64,000 nt of DNA, taken from contig CANTUZ010000003.1 of the NCBI GenBank assembly GCA_947846985.1, positions 55,004,096-55,068,095 of the forward strand. The letters run 5' to 3'. This DNA is from Fratercula arctica (lineage: Eukaryota; Chordata; Aves; Charadriiformes; Alcidae). Of this stretch, positions 14,900-25,247 are shown piece after piece. Made by a program: the position numbers and the translations under genes. The notes under the pieces were generated by a model that was not told the DNA's origin, made no database searches, and worked only from the letters and a program-made list of their open reading frames with translations. Every line of letters starts with the position of its first letter. The first letter of the stretch is position 1.

Positions 14900-15125
14900 C
14901 TCGCAGACAGGCCCAGCATGGCCGAGGTCTGCAAGCCCACAGCACTGAAAGCCTGGGGCCCCGACGCCGAGCCCCCGGGGCCGGGAGCCGGCCGAAGCCC
15001 CGCGGGGGGTGCAGGGCAGCGCGGCCGGGCGGGGGGGCGCAGCCCCGGGACCGGGAGCCCCCCCGGGAGTGCTGGCGGGCGGTGTCTCGTCCCGGCCCCG
15101 GTGAGGGCGGGGAAGGGGCAGAAAC

Positions 15126-15136
15126 GCTGAGTCAGC
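15126..15136. promoter_or_regulatory. MARE/AP-1 core in alpha promoter
   Basis: GCTGAGTCAGC is the palindromic core of a Maf recognition element with an embedded TGAGTCA AP-1 site. It lies about 410 bp upstream of the alpha ATG, inside the CpG island. Binding is inferred from the motif only. An identical 11-mer lies in intron 1 at 19785-19795. Confidence 0.45.
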
Positions 15137-15276
15137 TCGGCGGAGCCGCCGCGGAGGGACGGGGGCCGGGCGGAGCCCCCAGCCCGGCCGTGCCCGGGAG
15201 GGGAGCGGCCGGTGGCGGCGGCGGAGCGGCGGGCAGGGCGCTGCCCCCTTTGGCCGCTCCTTATCAGCCCGGTTTG

Positions 15277-15312
15277 ATGCTGCAAGGCGTGTCCGGGGCT
15301 CTGCTCATGTGA
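15277..15312 (+). other. Upstream ORF 1 in AKAP12 alpha leader
   Basis: This is an 11-codon ORF (MLQGVSGALLM) ending in TGA. Its last sense codon and stop also form an ATG-TGA start-stop pair at 15307-15312. The stop overlaps the next ATG by one base (TGATG). It is relevant only if transcription starts upstream of 15277, which I cannot determine. Confidence 0.4.
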
Positions 15313-15356
15313 TGGAGCAAGAGGCAGACGGGCGGGGGGACCAGGGGAGGAGGTGA
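15312..15356 (+). other. Upstream ORF 2 in AKAP12 alpha leader
   Basis: This is a 14-codon ORF starting in the TGATG overlap with uORF 1 and ending at the TGA at 15354-15356, about 190 nt before the main ATG. The arrangement would allow termination-reinitiation, but translation is inferred only. Confidence 0.4.
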
Positions 15357-15371
15357 TTTTCCTCGCTGGCG

Positions 15372-15393
15372 CTCTCTCTCTCTTTTTTTTTTT

Positions 15394-15426
<33 letters not shown>

Positions 15427-15446
15427 CTCCCCTCTCCCCTCCTCTC
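15372..15446 (+). repeat. 75-nt pure pyrimidine tract
   Basis: An uninterrupted run of C and T on the + strand, mostly T in the middle (about 15395-15426) and CTCCCCT-like at the end. It ends about 97 nt upstream of the alpha ATG. It lies in the leader or core promoter and is a candidate for triplex (H-DNA) formation. Confidence 0.85.
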
Positions 15447-15543
15447 GCTCCCTAAAGGAGTTTGCGGACAGCCGGGCTCCTTCATTCCCGGCTGCGCCGC
15501 CGCCGCCGCCCTCCCCTCCGCCAGCCCCCGCCCGGGCAGCGCC

Positions 15544-15660
15544 ATGGGCGCCGGCAGCTCCACCGAGCCGCCCGCCCCGCAGGACGGGGACAGCACCGCC
15601 GCCGAGCCCCCCCGCACCCCTCCGGAGACGCTACCGGCAGACGAAGCCGAGACCGCCAAG
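15544..15660 (+). CDS. AKAP12: AKAP12 alpha-specific exon 1 (coding part)
   Basis: These are the first 39 codons of AKAP12 alpha, a scaffold that anchors PKA, PKC and other signalling enzymes at the membrane and cytoskeleton. The ATG sits in an optimal Kozak context (GCCATGG). The protein starts MGAGSSTE, matching the start of mammalian gravin alpha, and glycine 2 is the N-myristoylation site in that family. The rest is a proline-, alanine- and acid-rich linker ending ETAK. The exon ends in phase 0 at AAG, followed by GTAAAG. In the human protein the first exon also ends with a lysine codon (ATK) in phase 0. The next coding exon is at 25061. A 17-G run begins seven bases after the splice junction. 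The CpG island around it fits an alpha-specific promoter. Confidence 0.95.
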
Positions 15661-15667
15661 GTAAAGT

Positions 15668-15684
15668 GGGGGGGGGGGGGGGGG
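15668..15684 (+). repeat. 17-base poly-G just inside intron 1
   Basis: This homopolymer G run starts at intron position 8, directly after the exon 1 donor (GTAAAGT). It could form a G-quadruplex, and its assembled length may be unreliable. Confidence 0.85.
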
Positions 15685-16146
15685 AACACGCGGGGAGCAC
15701 CCACGCCCCGGGGAAACTTTGGCGGGCACCTGCCGCCAGCCCTGGGCAACCTCTGGGGCTGGTGGGCAACCGGGACTGCGACACGGCCAGCGCCGCAGTC
15801 ATAAAACTCCCAGTGGCGGTAGCGGTCGCGGCGGGGCGGGAGGCGCGGGCAACCACCCGCGCCCCCCGCCCCGCCGCTTTTGTGCGTGGCCGTGGGGAGT
15901 GTGGGGGGGAGAAGGACCGCACCCACCCGCGGCGGGGTCTGCGCCAAGGAACCTCCTGACTGCGGTCCTGCGGTACCCGGGGCTCCCGCCGTTCTCCTCC
16001 GCAGGCTTCCCCCGCCTCTGCCATCCCCTTTCCCACCCGGGGATGCAGGTGGGAGGCGCGGCCGGCGGTTTTGGGGGTGGGGGGTGGTGGCCGCGGCGTG
16101 GGCTGGTAGCCATGGCTTTCGTGCTCCCTTGGTGTCGTACCGCATT

Positions 16147-16181
16147 GGGGGGGGGGGGGGGGGGGGGAAGGGGGAAGGGGG
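16147..16181 (+). repeat. Poly-G / G-rich run
   Basis: Twenty-one consecutive G are followed by AAGGGGGAAGGGGG. It has strong G-quadruplex potential at the downstream edge of the CpG island, within intron 1. Confidence 0.85.
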
Positions 16182-19100
16182 AGTGACTGGCCAACTCTCA
16201 GCCAGTAGGGAGTAGAGGAGCTGTAGGTATGTGTTATTTTTAATAAAGACGTTGAAGAATTGAAAGAAATTCTTTTAAAACGTGTCTGGTGTTTAAAAAT
16301 AGATTATGAATGAAGCCATTTATCCCTCTGGAATAGGCGCGTTTAGGGGATTCTGGGACTGAAAGGGAGGTTATGTGCATCTGCGTGTTGACATAGCGTC
16401 GCTTTGGGGTTAGGCGTTAGTTTGTTGGGAGAGAAATAATACCACGTTATACCGAGATCCCCTTCTTCAGGCTCTTCAGAGTCTGGGTCGTCGGAGCAGG
16501 GCTACTCAGAAGTTTCTGTAGCTGGTGCGTGGGTGTGTTGGAGCTTGAGAACTGGTTATGACTTTGTTTCTTTGACCTTGTGGTTCAGATTTAACTTTCA
16601 AGTTGAATTTCCCATAGTTCCTGGCTGCCACTAGACCTCCTTGAGCATGTTTTGACAGATTTGAAAACCGCATTGAGAATGAGCTTTAAATTAAATGAGA
16701 TTTATTTTATTTTCTTTTTAACCAAATAAGCGTTAGAAATTGGTGTTGGTTAACAAAATATTTAGCAATTGTGTTGGGCAATTTTAGACTACAGATGCTG
16801 AAATTTAGACAGGAGTGAGTTTATAGAGGGCGAGCATTTGGCTACTGTGATTGTTTAGAAATCAAGATAATGTGACTTAGAGGAAGGGACATAACATTCA
16901 TAGCCGTATTTATCCAGTTATGGGAACTAAGACCCCCAAAAAAAAGAGAATACCATTGATGCTGTTCTCAAATACAGATTATTATTGTTACTAATACAGT
17001 GATTTATGTCTTCCACTCTTTAGGAAAATGTTTTCAAAGAGGTTTTATCTTGTTATTTAAGTAGAACTGTTTGAAGGTGGGGAAGTTCTTTTAGCATTCC
17101 ACTGCTGTAAGAAGATGTATTACTACTGTTCTTCTAAAACAGCTATTTTTGCCTCTATTACATTGAATAAAAAGAAAAGTTTTAATGAAGTTTAGTCATA
17201 CTTTTTTTTGTATCTCATTTAGTCTGCCCTTACTACAGTAAGGTAGTTTTGTGCAGATTTGTGACACAATTTTTCATCGTTACTGCTTTCAGCCCTTTGA
17301 ATTTGAAAATTACCAGATCCTGCAATGCCCCTGGAGAAGTCTGTCGAAGAGCTAATTTGTTTGCAGAAGATACAATGGGGACATTTTGAAGGATGGTCTT
17401 CTTTCTTGTGCTTTCCAAATTAAAACGCTTATCACGAGCCCCTCTTTTAGAAGAAAAACTTTGACTTTAATGGAATACAACTTGAGTGAGTCTTGGCAAG
17501 GCAATCAAAAGTAAATTGTCTGGGCAACTAGTCTAATGTAGGTTATAAAATCTCACAGCAGTTGTGCTTTTTTGTCACTTGAAATACCTTGAAATACTTA
17601 ATCAAGTTTCTTTCATGACGTAGTTGTATCATATTTTTGTACAAGATGATTGCCTTTTCTTCTAGAAAGGGACAGATTTATCGTCTTTTAAGTTGTTTTG
17701 TTATTCACACGTGACGCTGGCCACATAACCGGCTTTTGAGGTGTCCTAGTTGCAGGAAGGGGGAGTGTATGGTTGGTTCCGTGTTTTTCACTTGGGCAGC
17801 CCAGGAGGTGTGAGAGACCCTGTAAAACACTTGGTCTGCAGTGTAAGGGATATTTAGGAGCCTTTGGGTGTTGGTTAACTGTGGGCTTCAGGGGTTGGGA
17901 CCTCAGCTGTTCACCTCGTCCTTTCACACAGTTGAATTACGCATAAAGCAGCTCCAGAGTTTCCAGCCCAGCATGTTACTGGGACTTGAAACTGGTGATT
18001 GTTTTTTTTATTGTAGCAGATGAGGTTTAAACTCTGGCAGTGGAGGACTGCTCCTTATCTTGCATAGGCACCCCACTGCAGGAAACTCCCTCCGCAGGGG
18101 AGCATGACAGATCCTGGAGGTACTAATCCATTCGCATGCCTGAACTGAATTCATCAGATTTGTGAATCAACACCCAAAGTCCTGTTGAAAACAAGAGGCA
18201 GGGTGTGGTCCCACAGGAGGCTGATCTGGTGGAGTTATCTCCTTGCTGTTTGAGCAGCAATACTCTTTTCCCCCCTCCTTTTCTTCCTCCCCTGTCCCTC
18301 TTCCCTGTCTTGCCCCAAATGATGCAGTCTCATTTCGCACCATGTCCGGTCCTCACCTCTCCTTGCCTTTCTGTAAGCAGATTAAACCCGGTAACCCTTC
18401 AGGAAACAACGGATGGGTCTTTTACTGGGCCAGTTCCCTGATGTGGTAGTGAATTCATTTGTCTCCTACAACACCCAGGTGAGACCCATAGCCCAGGACA
18501 AGACAAGCATCCGCAGCAGGGCAGGAGGGGAAATGAAAAAAAGAAACTTTTCATGACAATGAGCTGGTAGACCCTGTCTGCTTGTGAAACCTCCCTGTCA
18601 GACTGCCCTGAGCAGCACAGAAAACTGAAGCGTGGTCTGAGAAACATTTAACAGATTTCAAAAATAATAGTGCTAGAAGTAGGTACGAGATTGTTAGTCT
18701 CAAAGAGGAGAACAGGCAAACCTCAGGTATCCCAGACTGACAGATGCTTTGAGGTGTCTGATGGGATGGGCGCTGTGCTTCTGCTTCCTCCCCAGGGCAC
18801 CTGCAGCTTCCCCTCTGCAGCTTCTGGTGCTGGGCGAGCTTGTTCCAGGAGCTATCCCTCTAGAAAGCTCTTCAGCTTCTTTGGCAAGGTCGTTCTCTGC
18901 TGATTTAGCAAAATATGTTGGCTTCTGGGACTCAGACAGGAGAAGAGGCAGGTGTGTGGGAGCAGGCAGAACCTTGTGACCGGGTTTGGGCAAGGAGCTG
19001 GGTGACACCTCTGGTGGTGGCAGCACATGGCTGGGTTGGTTCAGGCATGTCCATCTTGTGAGCTCCCTCTCTGTTCATGGTGGTGACGTGCCTCTTGCCC

Positions 19101-19784
19101 AGCTTCCCATTCGGATGCTGAGCATGGGAGGGAGACTGGGAAGAGATGCCAGTGTGCTGCCCTCCAAGGTCCCATGGGACATAAAGCAGCTACGAGCCAT
19201 GTGGGCGATGCAAGGAGAGCTGCGTCATCCTACCAGCATCTTGGCTAAAGCAATTGTGAACAACCCCTGTTTTCATTTTATTTAGAAGCTCAAGGTACCA
19301 GTTTTAAATACAGGTTTCTCTTTGCGGCCCTGCTGAGGGAGCAGAACTGGGTTGGAGCAGCTACCTGAAATGGTGTAGGGAATAACTTTTAAAGAAAGAA
19401 TCTGGGAAGAATACTTGCATGCTAATAAGCTATTCTTGCAGCAAAATCTAGGTTTGGCAGAGGTAATCTTTTGCAGCAATTGATGGCGTTAAAATGTCAT
19501 GTGGTGAATTCCTGGCTTGCTTGCATACAAGGGCCCCTGCTCCAGAGCAGCGAATCATTCAAATGGTGTTTTCGGGATAGTTCCCATTTCTGAGTAGTAA
19601 CTTGATTACGCTACCTGCGTTGTAATGAGAGCAAGTGTCTGCTAGACAGTAAATATTTGGAACTGTCTCTTCTAAAGAGGTTACCAGCTGAGATGTCAGA
19701 GTGTCTTATTGTCTGAGTGCCTGACAAATAACAGCTGGGACAGACTTACATCTGCTGTTTAAACAACTGCGTTCTGGTGAGGGA

Positions 19785-19795
19785 GCTGAGTCAGC
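19785..19795. promoter_or_regulatory. Second MARE/AP-1 core in intron 1
   Basis: GCTGAGTCAGC is identical to the 11-mer in the alpha promoter and lies about 4.66 kb downstream in intron 1. It is a possible enhancer element; motif evidence only. Confidence 0.35.
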
Positions 19796-22700
19796 CTGAA
19801 AATACGACATTAGCGATGGTACAACTAAGCTTAATCGAGTACCGGAGGAAAGTCCCTAGGCTGTGTCTCTAAAAGCCCCGGTTTGAGGCATTGGGTCTGA
19901 ATGAGGAGGCTGCAGGGCTCTCCTGGTTCAACAGGGTCTGATTCTCTTTAAGTACTTCTCTTCCGACTGGGAAGGAAGGAAGAGCCTGATGTAGTTTGGT
20001 GGTAAGGCTTGGAGGTCCGCCGGTGCCTGTGGGGTGGCTGGGGAGAAAGCGTAAAAACGCTTGATTGAAAAAATGCACAATGGAAATTGGTGTCATGGAT
20101 CCACCGAAAGCGTGAAATAACCCCCTCATCATACAGGAGATAAGAGGGAGGTGGCAGAGGGAGTGTCCCGGCGCTTTGAAAGCTGAGGCAATTAACCTGT
20201 GTTTGATGTGATAGAGGTCAAAGAGATGCAAAGAGGAGTGTCGGGTCTTTGAAAGTCCTTCTGGTTGGAAATGCAAGCCCTGGTTGTAGTTACTCAAAGG
20301 AGAGTGACTTGCTTTGTGCTCCGTCCTTGTTCTAACTGATCCCTAGCATCTGGATGCCTTGTACCTATGGGAGTGCTCAGGTTTGGTGGTGTCCCAGGAC
20401 TGCTGTGCAGGGAGCTGACGGATGTGAGACCTGGGAAGGAGCTCAGGTCGGATCAGGCGTAGGGTGTGGACCAGAATGACAGGTTGGGAGTAATGCTTCC
20501 TTCGCAGGTTGCGAAAAGAGATCATGGAGATGATTTGGGAGCAAAACCTGCCAGTTTTGTTTTAGCCATGTGGATTTTGAGGGCAGTCATCCATTAGGAG
20601 ATGCCACAATGAAGTCAGGCTGAGAGTTAGAAGAGGATGGATCCAAGGGAATGAAAGGTAAGGAGAAGACTCTTGACTTTGACTGCAGGAGATGTTACCC
20701 AGAAATAAAGTACTGAAATTAAGTATGATGTTACATTCCTTACAGAGTAAGGGTCTTATGTTTCTCCACCTGGAATTTGCAATGTCCCACGAACCCCTAA
20801 TGCCTTAGCTAATGCAAAACAAGACAAACTGCTGTGAACAAAGAGTTGGAATGACCTAATTTTTTTTTTTTTTCCCAAATGTTGGTGTTTGAAGATCTTT
20901 TTAATGAAGCAGCGTGTGTTAAGAGCAGACTCCCTCAGCGGACCAACAGTGCTGCAAGTTTTCCCAAGGTTTCAAAATCAAACTTCAGGAAAAATATTAG
21001 AGACCATTATGTTAGTTTGCTCAGTTGTCCAGACAGCTGGATCTGGCTATTTTAGTAATCTAAAGTAGAATCAGTGTTGCAGGATTAACAGAATGAGGCA
21101 AAATTAACTCTCGTGCGTTTGGCCCTGGTGTGAGGAATCCCTGGAATGATTCGGGTCTGGTACAAGGAATGTTGGGAATGGTGGTGATTGCTGGTGGGGG
21201 AAGAAGCTGGGTGGTGGTAGCCCCTCCAGAATAGCATGTGAATGAAGCGTGCGCTAACATATAGTGAGAGATCAGGGACCTTCTGTTCATCCATATCTCA
21301 TGTAACTCTTTGTGTTGTTTCCTTTATACATTTTTAATTTTGTATGCATTTAGTCCAGCAGTTGGACCTAGCGCTGTAATGCAAAATAGAGCAGAAGCTG
21401 CTGTTGGTTGGAGTGATGTGGGCAACAAGCCCTGGGCGTGTTAGTCTCATTAGCTGTGTGACCGCCTTTTGCTTCTGCCTTTCTGGTGGATATGAGGGAA
21501 ATCTTTAAAAAAAAATATGTGCATGATGTGTAGTAGAGGCATGGCAGGAGCCGAAGTCTTGCTTCACTGGTGGCCCTTTGTTTTGGGAATGAAGAAGCTG
21601 ACGGATCAGTGAACTGGATAACCCGCTCTCTTCAGTTTTTCCTGCATTTATGAGACAACAAATTTATAAATTAATTAAAAATCAAAGGACAGTGATGAAT
21701 GTGTGCCACAGAAATCTGAAAAATGTTGATAAACCTGCCAACTCTAATGCCTCATTACCTGTAGATAAATACACAGAGCTGAATAAAGACATTCCTAATA
21801 TTGTTAATTTTGTCTTTAAGGTTTTCACCCGTCTCTCTAAACTTTGACTTTATATTTGTCTAAGCTTTGCAACTATTCTCAATGGAATTGAGAACACAGC
21901 TCACTAAATTAGACATAATTGGACTAAACTGCGATTTAGATCCCTTCAGAGAAATGAAGCAGTTAATGTGAGTGAAAATTGAAATTAGTTTCTCTTGAGG
22001 ACTAATGCAGAGGGACAGACTGCACTGACCCTCATAAAGAGCCTGAGCAACTTTTCTAAGAACATAAAACTTTTTTTACTAGTGATGCTGTTGCATCTCC
22101 CTTCACATTAGGAGCCCCACGAAGATGCATATTTTCTTCTCCTTTGTGTGCATTTTAATTTGCAAAAAATACTATTGTTTTATTAGTTTTGATTATTTAA
22201 TTATTTGAAGTAGAACACTTGATTTGAAAATCTAAATGTGTCTTCCTGTGGTCAAGAATCATGTCAAACTCTTTCCCAAGAGACTGAGGTAAAAAGGTAC
22301 CTATTCCCTGTCAGGGTAGGGTTATGCTGCAGGTCTGGTCAAATTTGAAAATAATGAGCTTTTTCCTGTATTTCCATTTTTAGTCAGTTGTGACTGATGT
22401 GTCCTGATTTCAAAACTGCATTTATTTACAGAGTGAACAGGGATTATAATTACACCAGCTCATAGTAAAACTGTTTATAGTTTTACATGTAATAATGTTT
22501 TTACATGCCATTCTGTTCTTCATACTGGAAGGTGTCATAGCATTTCACAAATCCAAAGGATTATCTACTAGTGACTTCTGAATTTTGGTCACAAATCTTT
22601 GGGATGATGTTTAGTCACTGCCTTCCTGAATGCATCACAACTGTAGGATAAATTCAGAGCTGGGGGAATATTAGGTGTTACCATAGTTAATATTTTATCA

Positions 22701-25060
22701 TAACACTCAGGGCTCAATTTAAAAAGGAGACAAGTTGTACTGCATTGGGGTACCTAAGCCCTTTGTACCCTGGTTCCTTGCAGAGTCCGCAGGTCCATAT
22801 TGCCACTTAGGCAAGTGGTAGACTTTATGTGTCTATACATGTGACTCTAGCTTTAAAATGGTTTGCTGACTGAAGGGAAGTTGTAAAGAAAGGCAAGGAA
22901 ATTTTTTAATCAAGTGAGGAGCGCTAAGTTATTCAGTGCTGTTGCCTTTCCTGTGACTCCAAAGAATTGTTGGTGCTAATTCTAAGGGTGTCATCTTGAA
23001 ATAGTCATCCATGGATTTATCTTCAGATAGCCAAGTGCTCTTAAGAGTCAGTAAATTTAAGGTGGTAGTTGTGTTTGCAGGTCTACCAGTCGTCTTACAA
23101 GAATGAATGAGTAAAATTTATTATTAAAAAAAAAAAAGTAATAAGCTTGTATCCTTTAATAAACTTGTATCCAAGAGTCTCAGAGCCCTTTAAGAATTAA
23201 GTTGTTATTTCCTGCGTCTATTTGTCATTATTCTTTAATTGGTTATTACCATTCAGTTAATGCTGTGTGCAACTGCAGAAGAGCTTCCCAGAGTTTACAC
23301 GCCTTTGTTCAGTGGTGTGGCATTTTTATTCCTCCTGAGTTCCTGTGTTTTAGATTTATGAGAAGGATGATGTGAGAAGCAGGAATGTAATCTGAGTGTT
23401 GAGCCATTCCGTATTTCTTCTATTTAATATCTGGTCTCAGCATGTGAAAACTCTGAAGCCAAATTATTCCATCTGTGGTATTGGCAGTAGAGCAGAATGG
23501 GGTCCTTTTTCGTGAGGTGGATTATGTGGCTGTGAAAGGCAGCTTTGAGGAGCACAGCAACGCCAGGTGGAAACAATTTGGCTTAATTAAGGGCTTCTGA
23601 ACTGAAAATTGGGAACCCAAATGCACACTGCATTGCCTGTGGAAGCTGGGGTACGGCGCTTCCCTCGGATCCCGCCCGGTGTGTGAAAAGGGGGTTGAAT
23701 GATAAGAGGAAAGCCATTTGCCTGGCACTTTGTATGTTGATTTGAAATTCCATTGCAGCAGGCTAATTGCTAATAAAAATAAATACATGGATCTCCCCAT
23801 TCAAAAGCTTGTTTTAGGAGGTTTTGGAAGAGAATAGTCAGGAATGTGGCATCTTTCTGATCCCAGTTTGGTGCTTTAAGCATTGGGATGTTACATTACA
23901 CTGAAAGATGGGATGTATCTGTGGTTCCTTCACTTAATTAACAGGGCTTCAATGGCAGTATTTTGGGAGTACAGCTGAGTAATAAGACAATGATATGTAA
24001 TTAAGGTTTGCTGTTCTACCAGAGGAACTGCAAACCTACACTTCAGGAATAGAGATTTAAGACATGGTTAATTAGTTGAAATGGTTTCTCTTAGAAGGTA
24101 ATACAATCAGTTGGAAAGCTAGTTAATTAAACAAATAATTAAAGGGTATGGAAGTATTTTTTTAATGACCACAACACATTTCATACTTTCAGAAGCATAC
24201 TTCTTAAATAAAAAATATCTCCTTTGTTATATGGCAAGCCTATGCAAATTCTGAATATAATTAAAATGTATCAAATGTGGAAGCTGAAGAAGATTTTTTT
24301 TTTACACATATTAGAAAATCTAGAAAAAATATTTCAAATATTATAGTGCAGAGTCCCAAAGAATTGCAAAGCTTTTGCTCTCCCTGTAAGAATAATCTCT
24401 CCCTAATAACTGAAACACAAAAATTCCAGTTTTAATCCCAGTTTCACAGAATTTCCTCTGCTTCCTCATGGGATTTTATATATATATATAATTCTGCTTC
24501 CTGTCCTGAACAGTTCAGTTTCTTTATAGATGTATAGTTTATGATGGTAAGATAAGCACATCAGCCGAGGAGCGATACCAAAGGCTGTAACGTAGACAGG
24601 ATTCATCCATATATCAGAGCAATAGTGCCATATGTTTTGAAGAATGAAAAATATCTTTCCATCAGCTAGATTGACGTTATCCTGAAGTTTTCCTTCATGC
24701 TAGAAGGAATGCTAGAAACCAATTTCTACAAAAGGTTATAGGCCACTGTCTGTAAGCCTTGTTTCTTTTGTTTCTTCCATGTATTTCACGTGGATGAACA
24801 GTAAAATAAATAGTCCTAGGTTATGTCTTGTTTTTTCACTCACAAAAGTACTTTGATTTACTAAAATTAATAATTTTGAAAAGGTGTAATACTACAAAGA
24901 AGTATTTATTTCCCCAAATGCTTGCATGTGTAGATGCAAAATGAGAGTGAAAGAACAATATTCTGTGGGGGAAAAAAACCCTGGCCCTAATACTGAAGTT
25001 ATTTTTATTTTTCCTCCCCTCCCCTCTTTCTCCTTCCCTACTACCTTTCATCCAATACAG

Positions 25061-25247
25061 GTTTTAGATGCAAGTTTACCAGTCCCTGATACTAATGAAG
25101 GCAATTTGGAATGTGATGCCCCACCGCAGGAGCCGCAGCAGCCAGGAGCTTTTACAGAACCTCAGGAGCTGGACGGGCAGCAGCCAGGGGTGTCTTCACC
25201 CCCCCAAGAATCCCCTGGAGAGCAAGCAGAGGCTGCTGGAACAAATG
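25061..25247 (+). CDS. AKAP12: AKAP12 exon 2 (alpha)
   Basis: The exon is 187 nt and codes 62 residues plus the first base of a split codon. It starts in phase 0 after a pyrimidine-rich acceptor (CCAATACAG) and ends AATG before GTAAGT, leaving phase 1. The peptide starts VLDASLPVPDTNEG and is acidic, glutamine- and proline-rich (alpha residues 40-101). It is poorly conserved in sequence, but its position and phases match the human second coding exon, which also ends in a split valine codon before a Gly-Gln. The split codon is completed by TT at 36467 to give Val-Gly-Gln. It is used in the alpha form and skipped by the beta promoter further downstream. Part of an unstructured N-terminal region; no catalytic domain. 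Confidence 0.9.

Larger units (their letters stand above)
14900..16190 (+). promoter_or_regulatory. CpG island / alpha promoter of AKAP12
   Basis: GC content and CpG density rise sharply from about 14.9 kb and fall after about 16.2 kb, bracketing the alpha first exon. No TATA box is obvious, as is usual for CpG-island promoters. The island contains an AP-1/MARE core at 15126-15136, a TTATCA (GATA-type) box near 15261, two short upstream ORFs, a 75-nt pyrimidine tract and two long G runs. The exact transcription start cannot be read from sequence; it must lie upstream of the ATG at 15544. In mammals the alpha isoform is likewise transcribed from its own promoter. Confidence 0.8.
15661..25060 (+). 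other. AKAP12 intron 1 (alpha)
   Basis: The 9.4-kb intron runs from the GTAAAG donor to an acceptor with a long pyrimidine tract ending CCAATACAG. Apart from the tail of the CpG island, G runs (15668-15684, 16147-16181), a second MARE core (19785-19795), an ATATATAT run near 24480 and T/A tracts, I see no repeat element, RNA gene or extra coding exon. Open frames within it are short and unconvincing. Confidence 0.75.

Noticed and set aside
14686..15285. 199-codon minus-strand open frame across the alpha promoter
   Set aside because: GC-rich islands lack stop codons by composition. The Pro/Arg/Gly-rich translation is typical of such shadows.
15264..16145. 293-codon minus-strand open frame opposite exon 1
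   Set aside because: It is a shadow of the CpG island and pyrimidine tract (poly-Lys from the T run); it opposes the real exon.
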